This document shows positions 34,055 to 45,914 of a DNA stretch of 64,000 nt, in pieces. The notes beneath the pieces were generated by a model. That model did no database searches. It saw nothing but the letters and a program-made list of their open reading frames with translations, and was not told the DNA's origin. The stretch is from Crocodylus rhombifer (lineage: Eukaryota; Chordata; Crocodylia; Crocodylidae): NCBI GenBank assembly GCA_038503035.1, contig JAVSML010024356.1:546404-610403 (forward strand), read 5' to 3'. Every line of letters begins with the position of its first letter. Within the stretch, counting starts at the first letter, position 1. The translations under genes were made by a program, and so were the position numbers.

Positions 34055-35614
34055 GCTCTGTATTTGATTCTTTATGACTTTCATTTTGCCTCCTGGAACT
34101 CTTAGTAGCTTATAAGGTTTATATGGATGACATGTCACCTTTTCATGCTAATTTCATTTTACGATTCTCAATGATATGAACCTTTGGGCTTTTAAATCAG
34201 TAATTAGAATCATATTTCAAAGAGCCAGAATTTTCTTACGAAGTAAATGGATTAAGTGAAGGGTATTGATCAATCTGTTTTGGTAGGGATCATTTTATTT
34301 CATGTGCCCAGTTGCTGAATAAGTTGAGCACAAACTGCATCCCATTTCCTTTTAGTTGGTAAATATACTCTCTCTTTATCTTTTTGGGACTTTATTAGTC
34401 CACAGAAGAAGGGAACAAGCAGAGAAAGGATTTTGTTACTCCCTTCTTTTTTCTTCTTTTTCTTTACATCACCCACATTTCTTTGGAATTCCTTCTTTAT
34501 CATTCTTACACCATGTTGCAGGTTGTGCTGTAACTCTTACCATATGTGCTTCAATCTAGAACATGTTGTAAAATATACTGTTTTTCTGTCAATTTACATG
34601 ACAGTTTTAACTCTCACATAGCATAATGTGAAATAAGGACCCCACTGGTTCTGCTTCCACAAGCCTCATTTCCTGAACTATACATTGTGCTATGCTACAA
34701 CTACTGGTTTTTCAATTGTTTTCACTTTAATAATACTTTCAAATAATCTATGGTACCAGATGAAGTTATTTTATACCATTAAACGATTACCACACAATTA
34801 AATATTGTGTGTTTCCTGAATTTAGAATAGAAGGAATGAAGCAAGCAAAATGTAGCAGTCTGCCTGTTGCAAAAAGCAAGGCCCTGAATAGTGGTGGGGG
34901 TATTAGTTACAGAATAGCCTTTTCTGAATAAAAGCCAAGTGAAAGCTTTAAGTAGAAGATCCAATACCCTAAAACATACTCCTCCATTGACCCTTCATCA
35001 CTCTGATACTGTAAGTCTTATATCACACTGCCAGATGTATCTGTTTCTCTAGACTCCTTGCAGGCAGAGGAAGGTGTCTGAATGATAGGATGGCCTGGGA
35101 GGTTTCTATGAGCTGGTTTTTTGGGGAATGGTCCAATTTGAATTGATTTTCCCAAATAGTTTGTACACAGGCTCAGTCCTTTGGATAGACACTATTTATT
35201 TTAGACTTTTCAACAGTGTAAGTGGGATGTTTGGCACTGACCACAGAAGTTAGTAGAACTGAGTGCATATGCAATTTACAAGAGAGAGCCCTGAGAGAAA
35301 GAAATACAACTGTTTCTAGATAAATTAAAACTACTTTGGAACTGAGTTTGCATATCTTCGCAAAGTAATCTTTGGTGGCTATAGAATTTCTGTTATGGCC
35401 ACAATACCCCTGGTTCTTCATAATCTGTAAGTGGTAAACTTATGCAATGACAAATATCCAAATTTGGATTTGAATCTGCACTAACAACTGCGCTTTTTTA
35501 GAGTCTTCTATATAACTGGCAAATGTACTGTAATCTAATCTAATCCAATCCATCCAATTTAAGATTTTCAGTAGAAGCATTCTAACAGTATTTAGCTCTT
35601 TCTGCATAGCACTG
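34055..35614. other. anonymous AT-rich sequence
   Basis: No gene, RNA or clear repeat recognised. A short TAATC/CAATC run lies near 35531-35560. Confidence 0.4.
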
Positions 35615-35876
35615 GGAGTGTCTACACAAGATGCTATGGTGCAGTAGCAATGAGCTACTGCGCCTTATCTCATTGCTACTGCACAGCAGCATTGCCAGGC
35701 ACTAACTGCAGCAACGACACTGTGCAGTAGTAATGAGCTCATTGCTATTGCGCAACAGTGTCGGGAAAAAAACTGTGCAGTGACGGTACTGTTCAGTTAC
35801 TGCACAGTCATTAAATGCACTAAATGACTGTGCAATAACAACTGCATAGGCCACCACATGTGTATTCACAGACACT
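35615..35876. mobile_element. hairpin MITE, copy with CTGTGCAGTA motifs
   Basis: The left end GAGTGTCTACACAAG and the right end, reversed CAGTGTCTGTGAATACAC, are weakly alike. Inside, 35631-35654 pairs with 35669-35692 (24-bp arms, three mismatches), and a second hairpin is centred near 35738. Motifs CTGTGCAGTA and TGCACAGTCATT recur. Same family as the elements at 12835, 35907, 55496 and 60139 by ends and motifs. No coding capacity. Confidence 0.6.
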
Positions 35877-35906
35877 GGCACTCATTTTGTTATTTGTTAT
35901 CTGCAG

Positions 35907-36232
35907 GAATAGGCTGGCATCTACATGTGCAGGCATTAAAACTCATTAACACTGTGTGTGGTCTGACTTGGGACTAAAGTTAGTCCCAAGTCAGTCCACA
36001 CGCACAGTGTTACTGTGCAGTAAGGCATCTAACTGTGCGTTATTGCACAGTAACTAATTGGGCATAAATTTGATATCTGCATGATGCAGATATCAAATTT
36101 ACACTCAAGTCAGCATAAGTCACCATATTTACTGTGCAGTAGAGGCATGCATGTGTAGATGCGTGCCTGTACTGCACAGTAATTTTGGTTAATGCACAGT
36201 AAATGTGCATGTGTAGACATGCTCAGTGAGGA
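35907..36232. mobile_element. hairpin MITE with two near-perfect palindromic cores
   Basis: The left end CTGGCATCTACATGTGCA pairs with the right end reversed, CTGAGCATGTCTACACATGC. Core one: 35965-35977 and 35980-35992 are exact reverse complements around AG, and imperfect pairing extends to about 35948 and 36011. Core two: 36066-36082 and 36084-36100 are exact 17-bp reverse complements around a single G. Both cores recur, diverged, in the element at 55496-55868. CTGTGCAGTA repeats fill the right half. Confidence 0.75.
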
Positions 36233-36394
36233 ATTACTGGCTAGGCAGCAGAACTGAAGAGAAAAACTGGGGTTATAATGAATCATAAACTGAACATAAA
36301 GCAATAATATGCATTTGTAAATAGGCAAATCTCATTCTAGTTTGTATTAACACAAAAGGCTGTATACAAGATATAGTTGGTAATTCTACTGGAG

Positions 36395-36795
36395 CTGGTG
36401 AGGTTTCAACTGAAATACTACATTCAGTTTTGGGTGTCACACTTTAAGGAAGATATAGACAAACTGGAGAGAGTCCCAAGTATAGCATCAAACATGATAT
36501 GGATCTAGGAGGAAAAATAGAAGGAATTGTGGTTTTTTTTCCTTGGAAAAATAGACTACTGAGATGGAGACATGATAACAGCTTTCCAATATGTAAGAAC
36601 AATTATTCAAGTTGACCAAGCACAATAAGACCTAGAAGCATTCAGCTTAATTTGCAAAAAGGAAGATTTAGGTTAAGTATTAGGAAACATTTTCTGACTT
36701 GAAGGATAATAAAGCACTAGAACAGGCTATTTAAGGAAGTTAAGGAATTCCAGTCACTGGAGGTATTCAAGAATTGTGGTACACAGTTGTTGAAT
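36395..36795 (+). mobile_element. old CR1 LINE 3' fragment
   Basis: The phrases GAAATACTACATTCAGTTTTGGGT, AAGGAAGATATAGACAAACTGGAGAG, GAGACATGATAACAGC, AGGTTAAGTATTAGGAAACATTTTCTGAC and ACTGGAGGTATTCAAGAA follow the order of the CR1 ORF2 C-terminus and 3' region, as in 5910-6330 of this window. Heavily mutated, with no continuous frame. Confidence 0.8.
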
Positions 36796-36828
36796 GAGAA
36801 CAGTTCTAGGTAAAGCAGGGTTTGTTGT

Positions 36829-37500
36829 AGCCTCTTGCAAGATTAGCACACTAGTGCTGCAGGTGGCTGGGGACAGGTCCAAGCTTGCATTAGAACTAAT
36901 GGATATTTATGCATAGGAGAGAGTCTTTTTGCACTTACGGTACTAAAAGCAAACTAAATGGAAAAGGGGACCTTAACTGTGCAGAGAGAATGCTTGGAGG
37001 AAAGTCTGTCTGCTGTAAAAACAGTCAAAGCCTTCCAAGTCACACAGAACTGTAAGCTTGGACCATGAGTACATGAATAGCAGCAATCTGACCAGAAACC
37101 AGTCTGCTACTTAATGGAGACAGCATTAACATACATGTATTACATGCTTTTAGGATCAGGGCATCACCATCACCTGCACTGGATGGTTTGGACTCACAGA
37201 GCTTTCAGACAATTAAGCACTGGAACACTTACGTTACCCCCATGAATGTGCGGTTGGAATGGACCAGGAGTGTAAACAACTTTGCTTTTGTTTGAAGCAA
37301 AAGCAGGTCCCGAGAGTGGCTAACATCTGGCTCTGTGAGCGCTCAATAATGCTTTGGACACAAAGAGGTACAGCCAGGTTAGGTGATAGATCGCAGCTGA
37401 GCTTCAAGCCTGAGGCCATCTGTGTGCAGTTGTTTGGCAGGAGAGGCGTGTGTGAGATCAGCACATGCCTCTTGTACACTCATTGACAAGGAAACTAGAC
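36829..37500 (+). other. possible decayed LTR (weak)
   Basis: GAGCGCTCAATAATGCTTTGGACAC at about 37339-37363 resembles the polyadenylation region of some retroviral LTRs (CTCAATAAAGCTTT), and a start such as TGTTGTAGCC lies at about 36829. No paired ends or target-site duplication were found. Confidence 0.25.
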
Positions 37501-39275
37501 ACAGAAAATCCTGGTTATTCATCTCAGCCAAATTAATCTTGGGGCTTGCCTTGAAGTCAGTTTGAGAGATAGGACATGAAGGGACACAAGATTTTATAAT
37601 CAATCATGGCTAAATATAGGACGGGTTGGGTCAGAAATGACTGTGAGGAAAGTCTGGCAAGGAACCATGGAGCTGGCTCACATGGCTAAAGCACAAAAGA
37701 GCATGAAACCAAAGAGGTTACTAGAATATTTTTGGATGTCACAGGTCACATACAGGGACATCTGGTGTGGCTGGCCTGTGTTTTGGGAAATAATAAGGTG
37801 TGCATTTTGTTGAAAATGGGGGCTGACATGAAGGCTTAGAGCTGAAGACAGTTCACGCTGAATTATAAGATGGGAGCCATATAACCCTGACACTGGATCC
37901 ACTTAATTTATTTACTTAAGAGTAAATAACATTGAGAAGAGTGACAAGTGTATAAAAACCATATTTAAATCCCTGCCAGTGTCTGTCGGCATTCACTACA
38001 TGTCCTAAAAAGCAAGAATTTCTCCAGGTTTAGACACGCTAAAGGATATAGCATTTGTCTATCTCTAGGGAACTTTTTTTGCTTTGTAATTTTGGCTGTG
38101 TTTGTGCCTTTTATAGATTAAAAAAATGAGTGTCTATGGACTTATTTTAATTGTGACTGTATAATTTTAAACCAGAACTATTTGTTTCACTAGCCCTGAA
38201 TGGCAGTGTAAATCGTCTCAGAGCAGTCATTCACGCTCTGGGTCTCAGTAGTTTTAGAATGTATGTGCACTAGCACGTAACAAGCAGAGAGCTTCCCACG
38301 TCTCCCATATGCATGATTGCAAGGCAGCAAAAGTGTTAACAAGAGGTAAATGTTGGTAGTATTAATTTATCAGTTGTTTGTGATTCAAAACAGAAAACTG
38401 AAATCCCTCTTTATCTCAGATGAGCACTTGCACATTTTTAATAAGCTGTTTGTTAACTTACTGCTCAGCCTGGGATAACCTGGCCCCAAGTATCTGTGCA
38501 GACTTGCTACACTTGTATGAAACTGTAGAATGAAAGTAGGGCTTAACAAGTCTTGTACCTGAAAAGTGTTGCCATAGCATCTCAACTCCATATCACCTTT
38601 TTTTCGATGCCTTTGTTTAGACCTGCAGTCTTAACTTTGTTCATTTTGGAAAGATTGTTTGCTGCTTGGTGCTAGATGTGGCCTTGGGTAATAATGATTT
38701 TTTTTATCAGCTACAGCTACAATGCACAGTCTCATCTTCAAAACTTTCTTTCATTCTGTATACAATCCCCATGCAGTAGTTGCTCATGTTTACATACTTT
38801 AGAGAGGATCCTTTAACGAAGTGTTTAATAGACTTCTATGACACATTACACCTTAATATTGATAAGAATGATAAAGTAATAAAGATCTGTGGACAACAGA
38901 GTATGGTACCTTTTAGGAATATAAGATTAGAGGCTACATTGTATTTAGACCTGCTTTACAGACCATGTTTGTATTTCCCTGGCTAATCTAGGCTTTTAGT
39001 GTCTTTCAGAAACATACTTCTACTTACAACTTCCAGATGGATCCCTGCACTCATTCCAAACCTACAAAATCATCCTTTTCTATTTCTCCATCCCTTCAAA
39101 AGTGGTAAGTGCATTGTTGCACAAAACAGATGCTGATCTTTAAAAGTCTGCAACAACAAAAAGAAAGACTTCAGAATCAAGCAAATTAGGGAAGCTGTGC
39201 TATGCAATTACTATAAAGTACATGCTCCAATGCAAATGAAAAGCACCATCTGGGACATTTCAGTGTAGTAGTTCT

Positions 39276-39307
39276 GCAGAAATCCACTTGTTGAAAGAAA
39301 CAGACAC
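39276..39307 (+). repeat. 32-bp exact direct repeat, copy 1
   Basis: Starts GCAGAAATCCACTTGTTG and is identical to 40336-40367; the bases immediately outside differ on both sides. Confidence 0.9.
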
Positions 39308-40335
39308 TGTAAGGGCATTTTATCATGTTACGTTCTCAATGGGGAAGGAAATCCCTGAACTTGCCTAGAATATCTGCTTTGGATATAATTATCCTGGTGA
39401 TGATGATGTGTTTCACAAAGCAGTGTTTTCACCAAAGCTTTCATGTTTACCTGTGTTCAAGTAAGGCTTTCATCAGCTAATTTCCATCTTCTTCCTTTCC
39501 TATCCTCAATGATTGCACCAAAATGGAACTGAGGAAATTGGAGGGAGAGGTTTTCACCTGAGATATTTTGCAAGATTACAAAAGCAATGCACAAGATTGA
39601 GTACTTTGTCTAAGAATTGCGAAAAAGTTTAATTTATATTGACAAAATTAAGTTGAGCAAATGTCAGTTAACTACAGAGTCCCTCATGAGCAGCTAATAT
39701 AACTGATCCAGCACATACCAAGCAAATATTAAGAGAGGAATGTGTCAGTCACCAGTGGAACTAGTGAAGCGTATATCTCCTTCTCTTATCTTCAGAATGA
39801 CAACTCATCATACTACACATTGATCCAATGTCATTCCTAATTCTCAAGCACAGTGAATTTTGCTGTAAATATTTTTGAAATTTACTTTAACACCAGTGAA
39901 ATGTATGCTAATACTTTCACTGAAGTGTGAGGCCACTTTATCTACTTCCAGAAACTTTTTTTTAAACATAAAACCTAAGTTCTGGACCAGAAAAAGATTG
40001 CACTGCATGGAGGACCAACAACACAATCTTTTTTTCTTAGCATTTCTTTTTCATTTGTTTGCAGCACTTGGTTTTGAGGGTACAATGAAAGCCTAAGTTC
40101 CTATTTATCAGCAAGACAGAGCTTTGGTAGAAGGTCCCATATCTTGTTCATTTATATTGTTGTAGTAAGAAAACTTCTCTACGGATTTATTTCTCTTGCA
40201 AATTGAAACCCCACCTACAACTTTCATTAAAAAGATATCACTGCTCTCTTTCACTGACATAACAGTCAGTCTGCTTAGAAGAGCTTGTCAATGTAACTAC
40301 TATAGTAGCAGAGCACCATATTGGAAAGAACCCTA

Positions 40336-40367
40336 GCAGAAATCCACTTGTTGAAAGAAACAGACAC
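40336..40367 (+). repeat. 32-bp exact direct repeat, copy 2
   Basis: Identical to 39276-39307, 1060 bp downstream of it. The intervening DNA has no recognised element ends. Confidence 0.9.
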
Positions 40368-40991
40368 AAAATAAAGTATACTGAGAAAAGCACTGTATGG
40401 GCTGGTATAATTTTCTCCACACCAGGGCTTCTGCAAGCCTAGCTACGTCAGTCAGAGGTGTGAATGTTCACACCCCAAACTGATATGTGTGCTCCAACAA
40501 ATTTTTTAAGCACAGACCAAGCATTAGGCAGCCTGATTTCTGTTCCCAGATCTGTCACATCCTTCAAGAGCGACTTTGAGCAAGTCACTCATCTGTTTTC
40601 CTAACTAAAAAAATGTAGGTACAAATTTTGCTGCTTCTGTGAGGTGCTGTAAAATTAGCTTTTTTATAGTGCTTTGTGTTCCTCTGGCAGGCGTATCTGT
40701 TTAGATACTGTGTAACTCTCTGTCCTGTTGAAATCATGTTTGCTCCAATAGGCCTCAGAATACGGAGCTCACAAGAATGGTGGTTTAGAGAGAATGTAAT
40801 GTTGATTAACATGACACGTCTGGCAGCCTTACTCATGGCGAGTTAGAATTTCAGCGTATGCTAATTTTGCTTCTGACTTGCATTCGCAGCCCAGGCCAAT
40901 CCACACTATAGACTTCTGCTAGAGTAAATATGTTTGTCAGGCACTAGATGAGAGGTAATTTCTCACCTGTGTATCTGTGTTAGCAGAAGCC

Positions 40992-41212
40992 CCTAACATC
41001 CAGTAGAGTAACTAAGAGCGGGGTGACCAGGGCAGTAGGCTGGGGCATTCACAGACATAAAACCTGAGTGGGACACAAAACCAGCAGCCACTGCATTTGT
41101 CAGTTGGCTGTGCTACTACCATCAGCAGCCTGGCAGCCACTGCTGCTCCATGCACCATCGCTACCGAGAGTGCAGAGCTGCCATGTTATACCTCTGCTAG
41201 TGTCAGTACTGT
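40992..41212. repeat. short dispersed repeat, copy 2 (opposite orientation)
   Basis: Begins near CCAGTAGAGTAACTAAGAGC and ends near CAGAGCTGCCATGTTATACC. Read in reverse it follows the order of landmarks of 32436-32637. Highly diverged. Confidence 0.45.
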
Positions 41213-43149
41213 TCTGTTGGCAAAACTGAGCTTCTAGATTGTTGTGCTTATGGGTGATAGTTTTTACTATAGTGTTATAAAGGTAAAGAAGTGCACTTTA
41301 GCACACTATACTGGTAACATGCTCTTAGTCTAACTATACCTAAATCTCACTATACAATTTAATCTGCAGTCTAAAATTTCTACGGTGTTATTATACAATG
41401 ACAGTAGCTAGAAAGCCTGTTAATATTTTTTTATTGGTCTAGCATAAAAGGGAGTTTACACAAGCACTTCAGGCAGCCTAGATTCCTGTTTTCAGGTGTC
41501 AAATGTGAATCTAAAGCATATGAGCTGTTACAGAAACAGCAGCCTGTTGCACAATGTTGGCCTTTGTTGCAAGTGGTAGCCAGTATTATTAGAACCTGAA
41601 ATTCTGTGGTCTATATGATTTTAGTTAAACCAACAGATGTTAATCAGCTGGCACTGCTTTATTCACTTGGTCCATTATGTGCAGGTTCTGCGAAAAAGGA
41701 TTTAAAGGAGAAAGCAATGTGCAGATGCCCTTAGCTTTAAATCCTGGGAGCAGATGATAAACTAAATACGTGCTACTTGGGTGTGATTTTCCAAATGTAT
41801 TAGTGCTGAATGGGTTTCTGTTCTGCTCATTATATGAGCCACATTGTTGAAATACTGCTATTTGCAGAACCTTATCAGGCCAAAAAAACCTTACCACCCA
41901 AATGTAGTGCTTTTCTTTAAAGATGGATGCATTGGGCTAGATCTTCAGCTAGTGTAAATCTGCACAACGCCATTACAGACAATAGGTGTTTTGCATTCAA
42001 AGCAATGCTTGCTTACAGCAGCAGAGTATTTGGACCTTTGTGCTCATTGGGGCTCTCTGTTGGTCTACGACCTACTGTTGCACTTTTAAAACTGACCAGG
42101 TGATTTAGCTACACAACTTATTGGAATGAATGTGAGTGGTAGCTGCGTGTCCTAGTGAATCTTCAAAATTGTAACCCATGTGTCAGAAGAAGAGTTTGTG
42201 GTACTGGTCTCCCTTTTTGTGAAAAGAATCTCTCTATGGAAGACTTCTTATTTATTTTACCTTCCTTCTTTTTTTCTTAATCTGTAAGATGACAAGTAAG
42301 TCTTAACATGATCAAAGAGTCATGACTCAGCACAGTGCATGCAAACCATTTGTATTCAAGTGTTAAGAAGGGGATAACATTAGTTATCTCAGGACTAGAT
42401 TAGTTCATTATTAGTTCACAAACATGGTGAAGAGTAGGAAGAACGTACTATGATAAATAAGTGTGATCAGTTTAAAATATACCTGAAGGGAGGATTGCTT
42501 ATCTGGAAAAGGAATGGAAGAATGGTTTCAAGGCAAGGGTTGAAAACTTAATTTTAATACATTTTAATAGAAAAACTCCTACTGACTTTTCTCAGCTCAG
42601 CACATTCTTTAGAAAGCTCCCACAGCAGGGTTCCTGTTTAGTCAACAGCAGATTTTAAAGTTGTCCTCTCCTAGTCTAGCAGTGAAACATTGCATGTCCT
42701 TCCAAGAGATTTACCCTGAGGCCCTTTTGGGCAAGAAGAAATAATATTTACCATTCTGTGCCAGTAGGGGGCAGCAAACTTCCTAAAAAAACAAACCCTT
42801 TTGGAGCCATTAAAGAATGGATATATAAATTTTCATTATTTGGAAAAAATAGGCAAGGAACTGAATTGCGGTCATGGAGTCTAAAGAGATATCCTATTTA
42901 AAATTCGATTGGATTTAAAGGTTTGATTTAACCTGTGGTTAAAATCTCATGCTGAGTCATAAGTACAAGTCATCTGAACAGGCTTGAAGAAAGACCTGTA
43001 ATCCTGATCACTAGAAGTCAACGTTCACCAGAAGCTCTCAGAATACACTGTAGTACATTGTAATTACATCTGAATTTGTTTTGTTTTGGTGAACTTAGGG
43101 TGTCTTTCTTTGGAGGCCTGTGATTATTTTGCTTACCAGTATCAGCAAA

Positions 43150-43345
43150 TATTGGACATCATCATTCATGAATTGGAGAATCATAGAAAAGTAGAGTTAA
43201 AAGCGTCTTCAGGAGATCATCTAGTCCAATCCTGCCTAAATCCAGATTACCTTTATCCAAACCATACCGTACAAATGCTTCTGTAATATATTTCTAACAC
43301 TACACAATCAACTCTTTCAAAAATACCAAGAGCACCCTAACCCGC
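43150..43345 (-). mobile_element. CR1 LINE 3' tail fragment
   Basis: GAGAATCATAGAAAAGTAGAG and TCAGGAGATCATCTAGTCCAATCC are the reverse complement of the CR1 3' end (GGACTAGATGANCTCCTGA ... CTATGATTCT). The 3' terminus is at the low-coordinate side, so the element is on the - strand and truncated after about 190 bp. Confidence 0.8.
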
Positions 43346-43615
43346 TACAGGTAAAGCTGGGAGGCAAGGGGCTGTCAGTGTTCTGCCACCATAAGGTTGG
43401 TAAGTGTAGCAGGCTTACCTTTTAGAGCTTGGGTTGAGTCCCAGGCTTGAGATTCTGATGTTTTGATTGGTGGAGCCCATCCACCAGCAGGAGGCAGCAA
43501 GAGAAATAACATCACATCCCTTTCTTGAGGGGAGGGAGAGAAGAGCTCTCCCAGACCTGATTGAAGACTGCAAACTGTCAGGTCTGGAAGACTTCAGAGG
43601 TGGAGCCCTGGAGCA

Positions 43616-43622
43616 TATAAAA
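43616..43622 (+). promoter_or_regulatory. LTR TATA box
   Basis: TATAAAA within GAGCATATAAAAGG, about 210 bp into the solo LTR, placed as expected for a U3 core promoter. Confidence 0.7.
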
Positions 43623-44447
43623 GGAGTTGCGTGCCCAGCACAAGGGCAGATGTGTTGAAGACTGAGAAGAGAGAAGACAGGGGTTTAGAAGAGCTGAGGA
43701 GAGCTGCTCAGCAGGGCAAAGCAGTAGCCCAGGAAGAGCCCCTGAAAACTTCTATCAGCAGGGAGCAGAGGACAGCTCCAGCGGTTAGGTTTTTGGTGCG
43801 CAGCATGTTGCACAGTGTCCAGACCCTGGGAGCTGCATGAGGCAGCTTGGGTCTGCAAACTCTGGTGCGCAGCCAGAGACACGGTGCACAGGCCGGTGCA
43901 TGGAGCAGGATCTTTGGAGCCCCTGGGGCGGCTCAGGTCCTCAACCCCCAGAACGAGGCTGAGAGCTCAGTGCAGGAGGCGCTGTACAGAGAGTGAGAGA
44001 CCCTGGGAGCCACTGGAAGTGGCTCGGGTCTACAGCTGCTGACATGGGGCAGCAGCTCAGCGCAGATGACGCTGCTCAGAGGGTCCGGGAACAGACCAAG
44101 CTCCAGTGCTGCTCAAGGCTGTCCAGGCCCCTAAACCCCAGAACAAGGCAAAGCGTCTACTACGCACAGCGGGGCCTGTGGCCCGAAGCCAGGACAGCGG
44201 CAGCAGAGTCAGGTGGCAGAAAAACCCAGCAGGGACAGAGCTTGACCTGGAGAACAAGAGGTATATCTCCAGGACTGCGGAGTAGTAGTAAGTTACCCTG
44301 AAGAGAGGGTCCCCACAGGGGAGCCCCCTCCCCCCAAACTGGGTGTGGTATATCTGTATATATATATTATAGGGCTTATTGTTTTGTAAACTTGTACATA
44401 GATTTTATATATATATATATGTCCTTATCCATTAATGGTTTTGTGAT

Positions 44448-44453
44448 AATAAA
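44448..44453 (+). terminator. LTR polyadenylation signal
   Basis: AATAAA in GTGATAATAAACCTG, about 145 bp before the LTR 3' end; TA repeats lie shortly upstream (44349-44368, 44406-44420). Confidence 0.65.
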
Positions 44454-44602
44454 CCTGTATATAGTTAAATAACTGGATCTGACTCTACAGGGGATGGAGG
44501 CAGCCACTGGGCTGTTGTGTCCTTCCACAGCACACTGTCCTCCCAATAATTCCCTCAACTGGAGGGGGAAGTACAAACCCGTGTACACCTGGGCTACATA
44601 AG

Positions 44603-45520
44603 ATTCACAAGATCCAAGGGAAAGTGCTATGCTCACCACTGCAGTGGAAGGCAACTCCTCCTCCCCTCCCTACCCAGTCTTTACCAACGTGACCATGGTA
44701 TAAAATTTATTCCTGATCCCAAATGTGGTGATAAGTCTGTTCCCAAGAGAAGGGGCAAGATCCTCTAGCCAGGAATCTCTGGGATTAATCCCAGAAGGAA
44801 TATTGACACACCCCAGTCAAATCCCCATCCTTAGCCACAGTCAACACCCAATGATTCTGAGGAAGTTAACTCCCCCGCCCTCCCCTGCTGCCCACCAAAC
44901 CCATGACACATGTAGCAATAGCTCAGGGAAAAAAATCCTTCCCATATATGTGGCAACCATCAAATCCAGAAGCATGGGAAAAACCAAACATCCTCCATTT
45001 TGCTGTGTACCCTGAGGACAAGAAGTGTAACTCCACATATCACACCCTCTAACTGGAGAGTCAGAGATCCCTTTTATATTCCTACTGATGGCTGGATCTA
45101 GGGTCATGGCAACCGGGATACAGGAACACCTCCTTCAGCAGTGTGGCACAAGCATGTTGAAGAGGACTCACTACATATGTGCCACACAGCCAAAGGGGAT
45201 GTGGCCACAGCCCCTTCCTGTGACCCTGGATGCCAGTGAGCTCTCAGAGCTCTCCAGCATGTCAGCACAGCTCCTAATGGAGCACCTCAAGTGCTGTGAG
45301 CTCTATGAGTTCATGAGTGCAGGGTCTTCCCCAAGTCTCTGCTTTTGGCTCAGAAGCCTGCTCACTCTTCCCCTCCTTCCTCCCCCATCCCCAGTTCAGC
45401 AGCAGAGGAGAGGAAGGGACAAGCAGAGCAGCAGCCCCTGGGCTCTGTGAAGCAGGGGATGAGCATCACTGCTAGGATGGAAAGAGTAAACAATAGGGCT
45501 GTGCGAAGCTTTATGTCCAT
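44603..45520. other. anonymous sequence between LTR and hairpins
   Basis: No gene supported. A 121-codon frame on the + strand at 45088-45450 has no recognised domain and lacks exon context. Confidence 0.4.
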
Positions 45521-45582
45521 GATTTGATTTGGCAGAGATTTGGCCCAATTCGGTGGTCGAATCTCTGAATCCAAATCAAATC
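45521..45582. repeat. inverted repeat with GATTTGATTTGG arms
   Basis: GATTTGATTTGG (45521-45532) is the exact reverse complement of 45571-45582; inside it CAGAGATTTGG and CGAATCTCTG also pair. Further GATTTGG/GATTCGG phrases continue to about 45665. Looks like the body of an old palindromic DNA element; family unknown. Confidence 0.7.
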
Positions 45583-45789
45583 AGAGGACTCTTTAATTTC
45601 TCTGAATCAAATTGCAACCCTCCTAATTGATTCGGAGAGATTTGGAAAGATTTGGCAATTCGGACATAGACACAGCTTTAAATGTTTTTTCTACATACCA
45701 CTAGGTAGCAGGCTGCTTGTGAATGCTGTGATACCGGGGCAGATGGAGCAATCCCCCGGGAGTGCAGGGGCCTCCCCGGAGCACTTGGC

Positions 45790-45841
45790 AGCAGACCTGG
45801 AAGTGGACCAGAAGCATTTCCGGTCCACTTCCAGTCTGCTG
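45790..45841. repeat. 20-bp inverted repeat
   Basis: CTGGAAGTGGACC (45797-45809) pairs perfectly with GGTCCACTTCCAG (45822-45834), and the pairing extends to CAGCAGA/TCTGCTG with one unpaired base. Spacer 12 nt. Confidence 0.8.
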
Positions 45842-45914
45842 GGGAGCACGCTGGGGATCTGTTTGTCAGGGGGCTCCTGGGCTTCCCATTGTGCTCTTTG
45901 TAGTGCACTCTAAG

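Larger units (their letters stand above)
37501..43149. other. anonymous AT-rich sequence, 5.6 kb
   Basis: No gene or RNA supported; frames of 60-85 codons on both strands lack recognisable domains. Exact 32-bp copies at 39276 and 40336 and a dispersed repeat at 40992 are listed separately. At about 41933-41990 a phrase (GGGCTAGATCTTCAGCTAGTGTAAATCTGC) resembles half of the 22490-type palindromic repeat. Confidence 0.4.
43405..44598 (+). mobile_element. solo LTR of an endogenous retrovirus, 1194 bp
   Basis: The element starts TGTAG and ends CTACA, matching inverted LTR ends, and is flanked by identical TAAG (43401-43404 and 44599-44602), a 4-bp target-site duplication. U3 carries a TATA box and the far part an AATAAA signal (listed separately), so transcription would run + strand. 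A solo LTR results from recombination between the two LTRs of a provirus; no gag, pro, pol or env remains. The 43.8-44.1 kb part contains imperfect internal repeats with the phrase CCCTGGGAGC and CGGGTCTAC. Frames within it are not viral genes. The signal spacing implies an unusually long R region (near 800 bp). Confidence 0.88.

Noticed and set aside
36829..37910. A full retroviral LTR
   Set aside because: Only a degraded CTCAATAA-like region is visible; no paired ends or flanking duplication, so kept as a weak feature only.
43815..44301. Frames of 75-102 codons in the 43.4-44.6 kb block that might be retroviral protein
   Set aside because: They lie inside a solo LTR defined by inverted ends, TATA, AATAAA and a 4-bp duplication.
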